Translations under genes and position numbers: made by a program | In this document: one piece after another, positions 42,139 through 53,655 of the stretch | How positions within the stretch are numbered: position 1 is the stretch's first letter | Layout of the letters: each line of letters begins with the position of its first letter | The notes under the pieces: generated by a model | Database searches by the model: none | What the model was told of the DNA's origin: nothing | Seen by the model: only the letters and a program-made list of their open reading frames with translations | NCBI GenBank assembly: GCA_009763385.1 | Contig: CM019827.1 | Location: forward strand, 92,364,314-92,428,313 | Length of the DNA stretch: 64,000 bases | Source: Coix lacryma-jobi var. lacryma-jobi | Lineage: Eukaryota > Streptophyta > Magnoliopsida > Poales > Poaceae | Reading direction: 5' to 3'

Positions 42139-44182
42139 ATGCGTAGAAAATCTCTCGTCACCAACATGGGTCCCAAGATGCAGTCTGCAGCGGAGAAGAG
42201 AAAGGATAAGATCACCATTACCGGAAAGCCTAAGCATCCGAACCCGCCAACTGATGTCTTGGCGTGGAAGAAGCCGGATACCACTCTGGCGGAACTGGCA
42301 TTCTTGGCGCAGCAAGGATTGCTCCGGGTGCAACCGCTTGACGGATGGAGGGTACCCACTGATCATCGCGCTCCTGCCCCCAACACCATGGAGATCGTGA
42401 TGTTCAAGTCCTTCGTGGAGCGAGGATTAGGGCTTCCTGCTTCTGATTTCTTTCGTGGCTTGCTGCATTACTATGGTTTGACTCTAAACCATATCACTCC
42501 CAATGCAGTTCTTCATATTGCAATCTTTGCCCATCTTTGTGAAGCTTTCCTGGGAATTTGCCCCTCTTTTACTCTTTTCCTCTACTTTTTCTGGTTTAAG
42601 TGTCAACCTAGTGACGCTAATATCGAAGTAGTCGGAGGGGCTAGTCTCCAGGTTAGATTAGAAGTAGCCAATCAGTATATAGCTGTTGAGTTGTTAGAGT
42701 CAGTAAAAGAATGGGCTGCTAGGTGGTTTTATATGGGTAACCCACCCCCAGCTCTTCGTCGTCATGATGGATGGCCACCACAGAAGTGTCGTGAATGGAA
42801 GGAGAAGCTCACAATTGAAGAAGTAGGGGCTATCCAACCCCTCCTCATGATGATAGATGCTTTGATAATCGATGGACTGACCGGGTACACTGTCGTTCAA
42901 GACTTTGTTGCCCGGCGCATCCACCCGCTTCAGCAGCGAGCCAACTTTGAGTTCGAATATCTTGGTAAGAACGACCCGGGTCGCCACGCTGTTGAGCAAT
43001 TGGCAGACTGTGAAGTCCTCTGGAGAGTGAACCGGCTGCTTAAGAGCCGTGAACATCTTGCTCCAGTGATGACGTCCTTCTCCGCCATTAATCCTCCTCC
43101 TCATGTACTTAGCTTGTCATGTCGTCGAAGTTCTGAATACATATCCATCTGATCTGACTAGATATCCTTCTGTTTTATAGGGCCAGGGGAGAGATAACAA
43201 TGATTGTCCTCCCCTGCCTCCGGTGACTAAAGAAGGCGGAGGCATAGCTTTGGAGGGTCCTATCCGAAGTGAGGACCTTCCAAACATACCAAGCTCTCCT
43301 GCTAATTTGGATTGGCTTGACACAGACTCGACTGATTCTGATGTCGTGCTCGTAGACCCAGAAGCAGAGAGTAGCTGGAAGAGATCGCCAACTCCTCATT
43401 AGGAAACTGGAGGACCCATCCCTAAGAGGGCCCGTATTGGTAATCGTTGTGCATGTCACAAAGTTCTTTTATCGCAAGAATTGGCTGAAAAGCACTGTAA
43501 GCCAGGTGCTCCTGGTAAGGGAAAACCCGAGTACTTTGTAGCTCTTTTGAGTGTTGATAATCTCTTATCTTATGTATGTTGTTGTACCAGATGCTGGGAC
43601 GGCGCAAGGGACTGCAAGCAACGTGGTGTCTGAGAAGCCTCCGACTTTAGACCCGCTTCTGGGATAGCCGCTCTTGAAGCTACCAAAGCCTTTGAAGCTC
43701 ATGAAGTAAGTTTTCAATTTTGTAGAGTGTACACAGAGTTCTGATACTGATATGTACACTTGTCTTCTTGCAGGAAGGCAAAACCAAGTGCAACAGCCTC
43801 GAGCACCATTCCTGATCCTCAGGCGGTAGAGGAGTCGGAGCCGCTTGCCAAGAATGACTCCAGCGTGCCACCAACATTCAGTAAGGTAGATGCGCTGCCT
43901 GGCTCTTCTCCGTCCAAGTCTCGGGCCGATGCTGCTCCTGACAAGGATACTCTTCCATTGCCTCAGGTTGGTTGGCCATACTCCATTTTTCGTTCCCCCG
44001 CTCAGTTGGAGTTTGACCGAGTGTGGTGTAACTGGTTTTTTCGTACACGACAGCCAGACGAGCCTACCCTGGACATGGTCTTGACAGAGATACATGCAGA
44101 GGGCTTAGCTTATCAGCAGGGAGGATCTTTAGATGCACCCGAGTCCTCGAGGCAAGGAGCTACGCTTGACGTATCCGGGTAT
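42139..44182 (+). pseudogene. Element T antisense gene, 5' exons (Transposase_28/gypsy-type transposon protein)
   Basis: Exon 1 (42139-43104) holds 322 open codons, with ATG at 42139 or, in better context, 42166. Its core, FFRGLLHYYGLTLNHITPNA, AIFAHLCEAFLGICPSFTLF and LYFFWFKC, is what I know as the grass 'putative gypsy type transposon' domain (PF04195). Canonical introns follow: 43105-43180 (phase 0), about 43497-43589 and 43706-43773. Exon 2 is acidic (LDWLDTDSTDSDVVLVDPEA) and has an in-frame TAG (CAG to TAG type); exon 3 may be frameshifted. Exon 4 ends in LDVSGY at the insertion of element C. It runs against gag-pol, in the region where Tat elements often carry an extra gene. The function is unknown. 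Confidence 0.75.
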
Positions 44183-46163
44183 TGTTGGTAGTTCTTAGCT
44201 TCACTAAAGATAGAGCTAGGCAACTATCCCCGGCAACGGCCCAGGAATGCTTGTTGGCACTTGCTAACGTTGTTACTAGGAGTAGACTAAGGAGTCTATC
44301 CTCGACAACGGCGTTAGAAATGCTTGAAGCAAGACCGGTCACTATACCTAAAGGAGTGGAGCTAAAGCAGCTGTCTACTAATGCCAAGCGGGGTTGTCAA
44401 TCCTGACACTAGTAGGAGCTAGCTAGAGAGAATGCAATCTACCAGGAGGAGATTCTGCAAGCGCACAGAACTATCGTAGTAGCACTTCGCCTGGGAGTAC
44501 CAGGTGTCGATTTATTTGATCCCAAGGGAAGGCTAGGGTGGTGTATGAGTTGAGTCAAGGAGGGGATGAGGGTCGAAGAAAAGAGAAAAAAGAAAAGGGG
44601 AGAAGAGAAGAGATGAAGGGCTAGAAAGAATATATGGGTGGCTAGGTAAGGATGATATGGATGGCTAAGGTAAGGTGGATGGATAGGGTGATAAATGGAA
44701 TAGGATAACTAAGGGTAACTAGGATAACTAACTGCTAACTAATGATAACTACTCCTAGATAACTACAAAGCAAGATAACTACGAAGCAAGATAGTTACGA
44801 AGCAAGGCAGGCAAAAGACAATAAAGCAACTAAGTTGAGTATAGTTTTATTCCTACCTTGTCAAGTATCAAGGCGTACTAGCCTTTACCACTTACTTAGG
44901 TTGAACGCTAGCACAACGAGCCTTACTGTTAAACTAGGCCAACTACGTGGTGGAATTCAAGGCGCACAGGGCTGTCACCACCTGCTTGCTACCACAACTA
45001 TCCGGGGGTCCAGCCATATCTGAAGGTAAGTCTATAACTAAGCACCATGCTTTACTATATTCTAACTTACTCTACCCTAGCTTTGAATAGAGACACCCTT
45101 GCGGACGTCAGAGCAAACACTTGACTTAATAAGATAAACACTAAACTAACTAAGCAACCTATTGGAAAAGATCAAACACTAAGCTCACTAGAGATTAACT
45201 ACTATGGCTAAGTGAATTGATCTGTAGGATAGCTAGGCACTCAAGCAATCAATCAAGTATACCACTCAATAATGATAAGTAGAATAAAGTAATACTTGAA
45301 ATGATGAACTAGAATATAGTAAATGCTTGAGTAACAAGAGCAAAACCTGAACTGGAGATGAAGGAAGACTCTTCCTAGCTCCAGGACCGATCACTCGCAC
45401 GCCTCTACTCTTGAGCTATGCCTTGAGCAGCGCTACCGCGAGGGCGAAGATGCCTTGCTCTACTAGCTACCTACTTGCCTAAGATCTCTAAGCTTCTAAC
45501 CTAACTCTCACTTGCTTCTCTTGGAAGTGTGGGATATGAACGTACTGGTACAAGTGAAGAGGTGCCTCCAGGGGGGTATTTATAGCCCAAGTGAGTGAGG
45601 GGGGTTCTTATAGGGGGCAACCACCCGACCTAGGGTTAGGTCAGGTGGCGGGCACCACTCCCTACTGGCGGCCGCCAGCTCCCTGGCCACTGGATGCACT
45701 GCCCTTGATCCAACGGCCTCCAGGTGGTTGTCCAAGGCGGTTTGGAGGTCGGTTGCATGTCTGAGTAACCGCCCTTTAGCCTTGATCCACGCCACTTCAT
45801 CCTGAGCCGTCCGATCCAACCGACCTTGTGACCAATGGCTAGGAATTGGCCTTGGGGAGGTCACACGGATCGGTGACGTGGCAGGGGGGCCAACCCAAGT
45901 GGCGGGCGCCACCTAGGGGTGGCGGGCGCCACCTAGGGGTGGCGGGCGCCACCCCCCTTAGGCCCATTTGGGCCCTGCTGAGTGGGCTTGGCCTCCGGTG
46001 GGTCCAAATGTCCAAATTTGGTTTAAATTCTGCATTCAAATAAAATTCTATGGACCTGTAGAATTCGGTTAGTTTGAAACCTATTTGACTACATTTCATG
46101 CCTTTTTGGTGAACTTTAGGGTCAAATGTTGATGGTAAAACAAGTGTTTAGGGACCGTCAACA
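44183..46163 (-). repeat. Element C 3' LTR
   Basis: The LTR is 1981 bp, plus-strand TGTTGGTAGTTC to CCGTCAACA. A minus-strand TATAAATA lies at 45577-45584. Primer-like modules lie at 44228-44243 (CCCCGGCAACGGCCCA) and, decayed, at about 44300-44316. GGCGGGCGCC palindromes lie at 45643-45680 and three times in 45899-45955. A GATAACTA repeat tract is at 44700-44800. Confidence 0.93.
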
Positions 46164-46202
46164 AGCTCCCCCAAGCTAACATGTTGCTCGTCCTCGAGCA
46201 AC
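46164..46202 (-). other. Element C polypurine tract and conserved hairpin
   Basis: The minus strand reads AGCTTGGGGGAGCT at the LTR edge. An 8-bp perfect stem GTTGCTCG/CGAGCAAC with loop TCCT occupies 46183-46202. Compared with element B, the outer pair has changed from C-G to G-C with pairing kept. Confidence 0.85.
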
Positions 46203-47833
46203 AATGCGGTTTAAGCATTGAGCATGAAATGGATAGCAACTTAAGATGTCTGCAAGTGCATATTGTATAGTGAGAAATAACTTAGCATGTATCATAAATC
46301 ATAGCAATGTGGGGCTTATAGCTTTTCACTTCAAACATGCCAGACTGAAATAAAGCAGTAGATAGGAAACTTTTATCTTGCTTAAGTTTGACTAGGGTTC
46401 TGTCTGGAGGTTTTTTAAGGTTTTCAAAAGATAACAACTTGCTTAAGTCCTCCAAGATTCACTCAATCACTCAAAGGTGTTTAAATCCTCACTTAGGCCA
46501 AAATGTAGCCTCTCCTATTTCTAAAGAATGATATGTGGAGGTATAGGTAGGCTAAGAACCATGAGCAAATTGCCTGGTGTTTATTGCTAAGCGAGACACT
46601 CAGATCATAAGGAGCAGCAAATCATAAAAATTGATCAAGATGTGCATGTGTGGTTATGTGGAAGTGTATAGAGAGATATTTCATAATCCTTCCTAGTTAG
46701 TTTCTGGGGTCTAGAGCTAATGGTAATTCTCTCTCTCTCTCTTTTTTTGGATACATAGTGAGTAGACAAAAGATGTGTCCTCACATTTTCTTAGGACATA
46801 GTCCTCTCTTGAGCTACTTTGCTCACTTTTTTTTTCACAGGACATAGTCCTTTCTTGAGCTATTTTGCTCATTTTTTTTCTCTCTCTCTTTTAGCTCTAG
46901 ATTTCCCCAGACATCTATAGGAAAGGATTTTTGAAATGAGTAGGGAAAGGGAGAGAAATGCTTATCCCTAGTGTAGGAATAGCATAAGGCTAGCAATGGG
47001 ATGTTTGGCAGGGTATTGCATATCTCCGGTGTAGAGAATAAGCAATTTATTTGGTGGTTGCAAACTTCCAAAGTGGAAAGTAGGCAAATGATGGTGGGTG
47101 TACGTGAATCTTGATTCAAAAGATATGATAAGCTTCTCTACTAAGATCTATGAGGTCTAACAAAGCTCAACTCAAACAAAGCTCTTTGTGGTTTTGACTA
47201 ATGACTAACAAATATTTGGGTGGTGGTGGGATGGGATAAAATCTAGGAGGAACTTTTAGCAAGGTTTTCATAATTTTTAAAAGAAATCCTCCAGATTTGG
47301 TCCTAATTTCACCTTAACAAGTTTAAAGAATTACTCTATTTCTTACTAACTTTACTCACTAAGCATGATTTCAGTTAAAGCATGTGCAACCCACAAAAGC
47401 TACAACTTAGATAAGACTAGTCATTCAAACCATAACAATAGCATTTGCATGACATATTTCAAATCTTATTCAGGTTTCAACTTGTTTAAGCAGGTTTTAT
47501 TAATTTTATTCATGGAGTGGTTATTTAGGCAAGCATGTGACATTCAAAAGATATAGACATACCTTATCGGAGTGGGAGTCTCCCCCAAGCTGGCTTCTTG
47601 CTTGGTGAAAGATCTTCTTCTTCTCAGTCGGAGCTCTTGTTCTCATTTTATTAAAAGGGAAACTATCCTATTATGATATTTTATTGTTCTAACTAGATTA
47701 ACATATACCTATGCATAAAACTAATGATAACTAATTTTATTTATTTATTTATTTTAGTTTCATGCATGACATATGTTATTTATTCGAAAAAGGAAAATTT
47801 GAAGGGAAAACTTAAAAAAAATAAAACCATACC
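46203..47833 (-). other. Element C 3' non-coding region
   Basis: 1.6 kb with no gene. The repeated phrase GGACATAGTCCT, then C or T, TCTTGAGCTA, then C or T, TTTGCTCA, occurs at 46795 and 46842. There are (TC) runs at 46730 and 46880. Confidence 0.65.
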
Positions 47834-49708
47834 TTAGGTCCATGGAGTTTCATCCTTATCGGGTGGATCTTCTTCCTTGGGCACTTCTTCTCTTAGTACT
47901 CCATCTGGTTCTTCTTCTTTTGGCACCTCTCCTTTGTTATGTGAATTACACAACTCAGGAGGAGGTGGTTCTCTCTTTCTGCTCCACCTTGTTCTTGGGC
48001 GCCTCTTCTTGGTACAAACGGGTTTTGCTTCCTGCATGTTAGCGGCATATGCGGGGCCTCGGAAGAAAGAGAATATTTCCTTCCTCCCTCCTAATGTCAT
48101 TTGAATTTTACCACTCCCCAGATATATGCAGGCATTCACAGTATTCAAGAAGGGTCTACCTAAGATTAGAGGCAAATCTTTCCTATTTCCCATATCTAGT
48201 ATTATGAAATCAGCAGGAACATAGGAACCTCTAATATGAATAGATAAATCATTAACTATTCCTTCTACATAGCAAGTGGATTGATCAGCTAGCACAACAT
48301 AGGCACGTGTGGATGACATGGGTGGAAAGGATGAGTTTTCATAGAAATGTTTAGATATAATGTTCACACTCGATCCTAAATCACACATGGCATTTTTAAG
48401 GACTTCACCAAAGATTGAGCATCTAATTATGGGACTACTAGGATCACCTTTTTTAACAGTCATGGTTTGATCTTCATAATAGTTAAAATATTTTATTTCA
48501 ACCATATTTGTAGTTTCCATGTCAGGTTTAGCAGGAATTTTGCCAGATTCAAAAGATGGTTTGATAGCAGCAATTTGAGCGAATTGGGTTTCTAACATCT
48601 TTTTAAAGCTAAGTTGATTTTTCAGAGCAGATGAGAAATCTTCCAATTTAGCATTTATTTTCTCAAGGGTTTTATCATTCGCCATTAATTTCTTATTCAA
48701 AAATTCAGTAGTTCTACCTTGTGAGTAAACTAAATTCTTTAAGAACGAGAAATCATCAGAATTATGAAAATTAGAGCGAGGGAATGAATTGTTACCTTGA
48801 GAATTGGAGTGCTGATTCCATCCTTGATTCTGTTGACGGAAACCGTTACTGTTGTTGATGAAGTTCAAATCTTCATGTAGCTCGGGGCAGTGGTTCCCAG
48901 AATGTCCGGTTTCTCCACAGACTTCACAAGTCATGTAGGATTCCAGAGATTGGACACTCGCTTGTTGGTTCATCTTCTCACAGCTGTCCATCTTCTTTGC
49001 CAGCAGGTCCATCTTGGCCACGATCATGTCGGCCTCCTTAAGGGAATGTATACCTCGCTTACGGGGCTGTAGTCTTTCGTCATTCCATGCTTGGTTCGAC
49101 ACCATCTTCTCTATGAGAGCCTTAGCATCTGCAACATTCAGAGAAAAGAATGCACCGCCAGCGGCGGCATCCAAATGGCTTCTAGAGAGTGGGGTTAGGC
49201 CATGGTAGAAGTTCTGGATCAATAGCCAGTCCCCCATACCATGGTGCGGACAAGCAGCGACGTACTCTTGCAACCTCTCCCAAGCTTCGGGAATAGATTC
49301 CTCGGCTTGTTGCGTAAAGCTGGAGATTTTGTTGCGAAGAGCATTCGCCTTGCCCATAGGAAAGAATTTGGCGAGAAAAGCATTGGAACACTTGTCCCAT
49401 GTGTCTACAACGTTGCGATCGGTATAGAACGATTGCTTCGCTTTTCCTAGCAAAGAGAAAGGAAAGAGACGAAGACGGATGGCTTCTTGGGTTATCCCCT
49501 TAATGCTGAAGGTGCCGCAAATCTCCAAGAATTGTTGGAGGTGAGCATTGGCATCCTCATGAGCCTTGCCACAGAATGGGCTAGCTTGGACCATCGTGAT
49601 CAGAGTCGGTTTTAACTCAAAATTGAGGTTGGCATCGATCACGTTTGGTCCTATCGCTACATTAGCGGCAGAAGGAGCAGAAAACTCACGAATGGTCTTG
49701 TTGGCCAT
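47834..49708 (-). CDS. Element C gag-protease polyprotein (intact, 624 codons)
   Basis: The frame is open from ATG at 49706-49708 (MANKTIREFSAPSAANVAIG) to a stop at 47834. I chose this Met over the longer upstream frame because that frame reads through the primer site and LTR. Gag core: FCGKAHEDANAHLQQFLEIC, GITQEAIRLRLFPFSLLGKA, FLAKFFPMGKANALRNKISS and QNFYHGLTPLSRSHLDAAAG. CCHC knuckle CEVCGETGHSGNHC lies near codon 280. A long Asn/Gln/Ser-rich spacer and a coiled coil follow. The protease near codon 460 has CDLGSSVNIISK, then VPADFIILDM and LPLILGRPFLNTV. The C-terminus is basic, then Glu/Pro/Lys-rich (VPKEEEPDGVLREEVPKEED). No RT, RNase H or integrase follows. The intact frame suggests recent activity, with enzymes supplied in trans. 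Confidence 0.92.
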   Translation of the reverse strand: MANKTIREFSAPSAANVAIGPNVIDANLNFELKPTLITMVQASPFCGKAHEDANAHLQQFLEICGTFSIKGITQEAIRLRLFPFSLLGKAKQSFYTDRNVVDTWDKCSNAFLAKFFPMGKANALRNKISSFTQQAEESIPEAWERLQEYVAACPHHGMGDWLLIQNFYHGLTPLSRSHLDAAAGGAFFSLNVADAKALIEKMVSNQAWNDERLQPRKRGIHSLKEADMIVAKMDLLAKKMDSCEKMNQQASVQSLESYMTCEVCGETGHSGNHCPELHEDLNFINNSNGFRQQNQGWNQHSNSQGNNSFPRSNFHNSDDFSFLKNLVYSQGRTTEFLNKKLMANDKTLEKINAKLEDFSSALKNQLSFKKMLETQFAQIAAIKPSFESGKIPAKPDMETTNMVEIKYFNYYEDQTMTVKKGDPSSPIIRCSIFGEVLKNAMCDLGSSVNIISKHFYENSSFPPMSSTRAYVVLADQSTCYVEGIVNDLSIHIRGSYVPADFIILDMGNRKDLPLILGRPFLNTVNACIYLGSGKIQMTLGGRKEIFSFFRGPAYAANMQEAKPVCTKKRRPRTRWSRKREPPPPELCNSHNKGEVPKEEEPDGVLREEVPKEEDPPDKDETPWT

Positions 49709-49870
49709 CGTGAAGATAGAACGAGAAAAGAAAGAAAGAAGTTGAAGAAGATGAAGGAAAAAGATAAGAAGAACTAAGGAAAGAAAGAATGGGGTAAGAT
49801 GGGATTCGCTAAGCGGGAGCTTAGACGAAGATAAATTTGACATTGACTCAACCGATACACCGATTGCCTT

Positions 49871-49887
49871 CCCCGGCAACGGCGCCA
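49871..49887 (-). other. Element C primer binding site
   Basis: The minus strand reads TGGCGCCGTTGCCGGGG, an exact match to the complement of the plant tRNA-Asp 3' end, eight bases inside the 5' LTR. Confidence 0.93.
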
Positions 49888-49895
49888 GAAATGCT

Positions 49896-51889
49896 TGTTG
49901 GTAGTTCTTAGCTTCACTAAAGATAGAGCTAGGCAACTATCCCCGGCAACGGCCCAGGAATGCTTGTTGGCACTTGCTAACGTTGTTACTAGGAGTAGAC
50001 TAAGGAGTCTATCCCCGGCAACGGCGTCAGAAATGCTTGAAGCAAGACCGGTCACTATACCTAAAGGAGTGGAGCTAAAGCAGCTGTCTACTAATGCCAA
50101 GCGGGGTTGTCAATCCCGACACTAGTAGGAGCTAGCTAGAGAGAATGCAATCTACCAGGAGGAGATTTTGCAAGCGCACAGAACTATCGTAGTAGCACTT
50201 CGCCTGGGAGTACCAGGTGTCGATTTATTTGATCCCATGGGAAGGCTAGGGTGGTGTATGAGTTGAGTCATGGAGGGGATGAGAGTCGAAGAAAAGAGAA
50301 AAAAGAAAAGGGGAGAAGAGAAGAGATGAAGGGCTAGAAAGAATATATGGGTGGCTAGGTAAGGATGATATGGATGGCTAAGGTAAGGTGGATGGATAGG
50401 GTGATAAATGGAATAGGATAACTAAGGGTAACTAGGATAACTAACTACTAACTAATGATAACTACTCCTAGATAACTACAAAGCAAGATAACTACGAAGC
50501 AAGATAGTTACGAAGCAAGGCAAGCAAAAGACAATAAAGCAACTAAGTTGAGTATAGTTTTATTCCTATCTTGTCAAGTATCGAGGCATACTAGCCTTGA
50601 CCACTTACTTAGGTTGAACGCTAGCACCACGAGCCTTACTGTTAAACTGGGCCAACTACGTGGTGGAATTCAAGGCGCACAGGGCTGTCACCACTTGCTT
50701 GCTTCCACAGCTATCCGGGGGTCCAGCCGTATCTGAAGGTAAGTCTATAACTAAGCCCCACGCTTAACTATATTCTAACTATCTCTACCCTAGCTTTGAA
50801 TAGAGACACCCTTGCGGACGTCAGAGCAAACACTTGACTTAATAAGATAAACACTAAACTAACTAAGCAACCTATTGGCAAAGGTCAAACACTAAGCTCA
50901 CTAGAGATTAACTACTATGGCTAAGTGAATTGATCTGTAGGATAGCTAGGCACTCAAGCAATCAATCAAGTATACCACTCAATACTGATAAGTAGAATAA
51001 AGTAATACTTGAAATGATGAACTAGAATATAGTAAATGCTTGAGTAACAAGAGCAAAACCTGAACTGGAGATGAAGGAAGACTCTTCCCGGCTCCAGGAC
51101 CGATCACTCGCACGCCTCTACTCTTGAGCTATGCCTTGAGCAGCGCTACCTCGAGGGCGAAGATGCCTTGCTATACTAGCTACCTACTTGCCTAAGCTCT
51201 CTAAGCTTCTAACCTAACTCTCACTTGCTTCTCTTGCTTTGCTTCTCTTGGAAGTGTGGGATATGAAGGTACTGGTACAAGTGAAGAGGTGCCTCCTGGG
51301 GGGTATTTATAGCCCAAGTGAGTGAGGGGGGTTCTTATAGGGGGCAGCCACCCGACCTAGGGTTAGGTCAGGTGGCGGGCGCCACTCCCTACTGGCGGCC
51401 ACCAGCTCCCTGGCCACTGGATGCACCGCCCTAGATCCAACGGCCTCCAGGTGGTTGTCCAAGGCAGTTTGGAGGTCGGTTGCATGTCTGAGTAACCACC
51501 CTTCAGCCTTGATCCACGCCACTTCCTCCTGAGTCGTCCGATCCAACCGACCTAGTGACCAATGGCCAGGAATTGGCCTTGGGGAGGTCACACGGATCGG
51601 TGACATGGCTGGGGGGCCAACCCAAGTGGCGGGTGCCACTTAGAGGTGGCGGGCGCCACCTAGGGTGGCGGGCGCCACCCCCCTTAGGCCCATTTGGGCC
51701 CTGCTGAGTGGGCTTGGCCTCCGGTGGGTCCAAATGTCCAAATTTGGTTTAAATCCTGCATTCAAATAAAATTCTATGGACATGTGGAATTCGGTTAGTT
51801 TGAAACCTATTTGACTACATTTCATGCCTTTTTGGTGAACTTTAGGGTCAAATGTTGATGGTAAAACAGGTGTTTAGGGACCGTCAACA
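49896..51889 (-). repeat. Element C 5' LTR
   Basis: The LTR is 1994 bp, plus-strand TGTTGGTAGTTC to CCGTCAACA. TATAAATA on the minus strand is at 51304-51311. It carries a 13-bp duplication near 51230 that is absent from the 3' LTR. GGCGGGCGCC-type palindromes lie at 51372-51410 and 51627-51682. Confidence 0.94.
49941..50029 (-). repeat. Primer-site-like modules inside the C 5' LTR
   Basis: Besides the true primer site, CCCCGGCAACGGCCCA lies at 49941-49956 and CCCCGGCAACGGCGTCA at 50013-50029. Each is followed by GAAATGCTT or GGAATGCTT, as the true site is, and the first is followed by another LTR-like start (TGTTGGCAC). The spacing is about 70 bp. Confidence 0.85.
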
Positions 51890-51894
51890 GGTAT

Positions 51895-52880
51895 GATCAG
51901 GATCTTACTCGGCTGAGGGAACTGAAAGACCAGGTGAAGGCTCCTTTTGAAGCTCTTCACCAATTCATTGAGGTAAGAGTCTCAATCTCTTCTTGTTGTA
52001 CTGTAAACTCATCCGAGTACTCACAATTTTTATTATATTGTAGTCCTTTGACTTGAAGGTTAGAGATCAAGTCACCCGGATCCGCCAGGAACTATCTCAT
52101 GAAAACCAAGAACTACGGGACTATATTGTTCAGGACCAGATTAGCCAGAAGGTAGCCACTCAAGTTCTGCATAGTCGCATTAATGAACTCCAAGGCAACC
52201 TCGAGGAAGTGGTAGCGGAGCGTGACGCTGCTAACAACCGAGAGGTTGGGCTGATAGCCAAATCCACTGCCATGGAACAGAAGCTGAAGGAGCTCAAGAA
52301 GAGTTCTAAAAAGCAGCTTGAAGGTATACTTGGAGTTTCTGTATCGTTCAGCTCCATAATATTAGGCAGATGACGTGATGACTGACTATTTGTGTATGTA
52401 GATTTAAATAAGCTGGCTTCTGGGTGGCAGAACGCCTTCAATCGAAAGTAGGCGAAGCTCGAAGAGGTATTTGCTAATGCGCAGAGTACTCTTCAAGAGG
52501 CCAAATTGATGCGTGAGGGTGCTGACCGGGACCTTCTGCAGGCTTTGAAATCTACAAAGGAGTCGGTAGAGTCCCTGAAGGCTTTGGAGCAAGCTGTCGA
52601 GCCCCTGCTCAACATGATTCCGAGGCCGGCGGGAGTTGACGAGTCTTTGATTGAACGGGCAAAAGCTGCGCCTGGACGACTGGCGCAATATATCAAGGAT
52701 ATGTTGATCTCCGTAGTGCAGGGTCTGATGGCGACGCTGCGGCTGCATCTGCCATCCTTTGACCTGTCCGCTCTAATGACCCTTCCAGAGGACAAAGGTG
52801 ACGAGGACCTTGCGGCAATGCAAGAGGAGGTGAGAACCGCCGCGGAAGAGTACTCACAGATATTAGATCTTGTAGAGTAG
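51895..52880 (+). pseudogene. Element T antisense gene, 3' exons (coiled coil)
   Basis: This continues exon 4 after element C. Exon 4 ends at 51972 (GAG before GTAAGA). Exon 5 is about 52044-52323 and exon 6 is 52402-52880, with GT-AG introns of 71 and 78 bases and matching reading phase. The protein is a long coiled coil (QVTRIRQELSHENQELRDYI, LQGNLEEVVAERDAANNREV, KLKELKKSSKKQLEG), then an acidic C-terminus (ALMTLPEDKGDEDLAAMQEE) and stop TAG at 52878. One internal TAG near 52449 fits CAG to TAG. A PF04195-like N-terminus with a coiled-coil C-terminus is the layout I know from grass proteins of this class. Confidence 0.72.
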
Positions 52881-53655
52881 TCTAGGCTCCTCAGTCTCTG
52901 CAGCTTGTACCTCCTGCAAACAATTATTATAGAAATATCGGTTACTCTTGAACCTTGTGAATTGCATGTATGTCCAACTCCGTATTGCGGCAAATTTCTT
53001 TGGCAATGGGTTGAGTTTTATTTGTTGTGGATGTATGACCAGGCGTCTAATTAGACGAGTCTATCCGAGTGCTCCCTAGCACTTTAGTTTGGGTCTTGTG
53101 ACTTCGTTTCTCTTAACCGTTATGTAGAGAACTTAGTCTTGCCCGAGTACTACTCTTAGTACCCTTGTTCAAGGGATAACAATGATCAAGCACCTCTTGA
53201 AGGACCGTAGCATTGGTTCCTTCTGGGTGAATCATATCCTCTTGACGATCGCAGCTTGAGTGCGAAAGTGGGTGGACCTCTGTCCAGGACGTATGTAACA
53301 GGGTGAGTACTGTCTCGCCTTGTTACGCCTTATAGGAACTAGTCTCCACTATGGCGGATTCTATATTCGCTATAGGCTGATAGTCGGGTGTTAAGCCGTA
53401 CTACCTTGTGAGTTGTATTGAGCTCGAAGCTCGTAACTCAGGTTTGGTTTTCGCTGAACCAATCTATCCGAGTAATATGATATATTAGTCGGAGGTAATC
53501 CCTGCTTTTGCAGAGACTGTTATGCGACTGAATAGTCGTGATGAGCTATAGAAAATAGCCTGGATAAAAAAGTTCTTATGTCGTATGAACTTCAAACTTT
53601 ATTAATATCCGACTAATAAATACAATTGCCCTGAGTCAGTATTGTAGCATAGTCC
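52881..53655. other. Convergent spacer between antisense gene and T pol end
   Basis: No coding frame is seen. The antisense gene ends on the left and pol ends on the right, so both transcripts would terminate or overlap here. AATAAA-like words occur, such as CTAATAAATAC at about 53613. Confidence 0.55.

Larger units (their letters stand above)
44183..51889 (-). mobile_element. Element C: complete non-autonomous gypsy-type element (gag-protease only)
   Basis: The element is 7707 bp with perfect target duplication GGTAT (44178-44182 and 51890-51894). LTRs are 44183-46163 and 49896-51889, and it has a tRNA-Asp primer site. Its only ORF encodes gag and protease. By eye some 55 substitutions and one 13-bp indel separate the LTRs (about 3%). 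It lies in exon 4 of the T antisense gene. Confidence 0.95.

Noticed and set aside
49871..49887. A tRNA-Asp gene
   Set aside because: Only the 3' 17 bases of tRNA-Asp are matched; there is no cloverleaf or promoter boxes. Position beside an LTR identifies it as a primer binding site.
49709..49936. N-terminal extension of the element C gag with a hydrophobic segment, as a signal peptide or membrane anchor
   Set aside because: The extension translates the leader, primer site and LTR edge; the first Met after the primer site fits the gag family.
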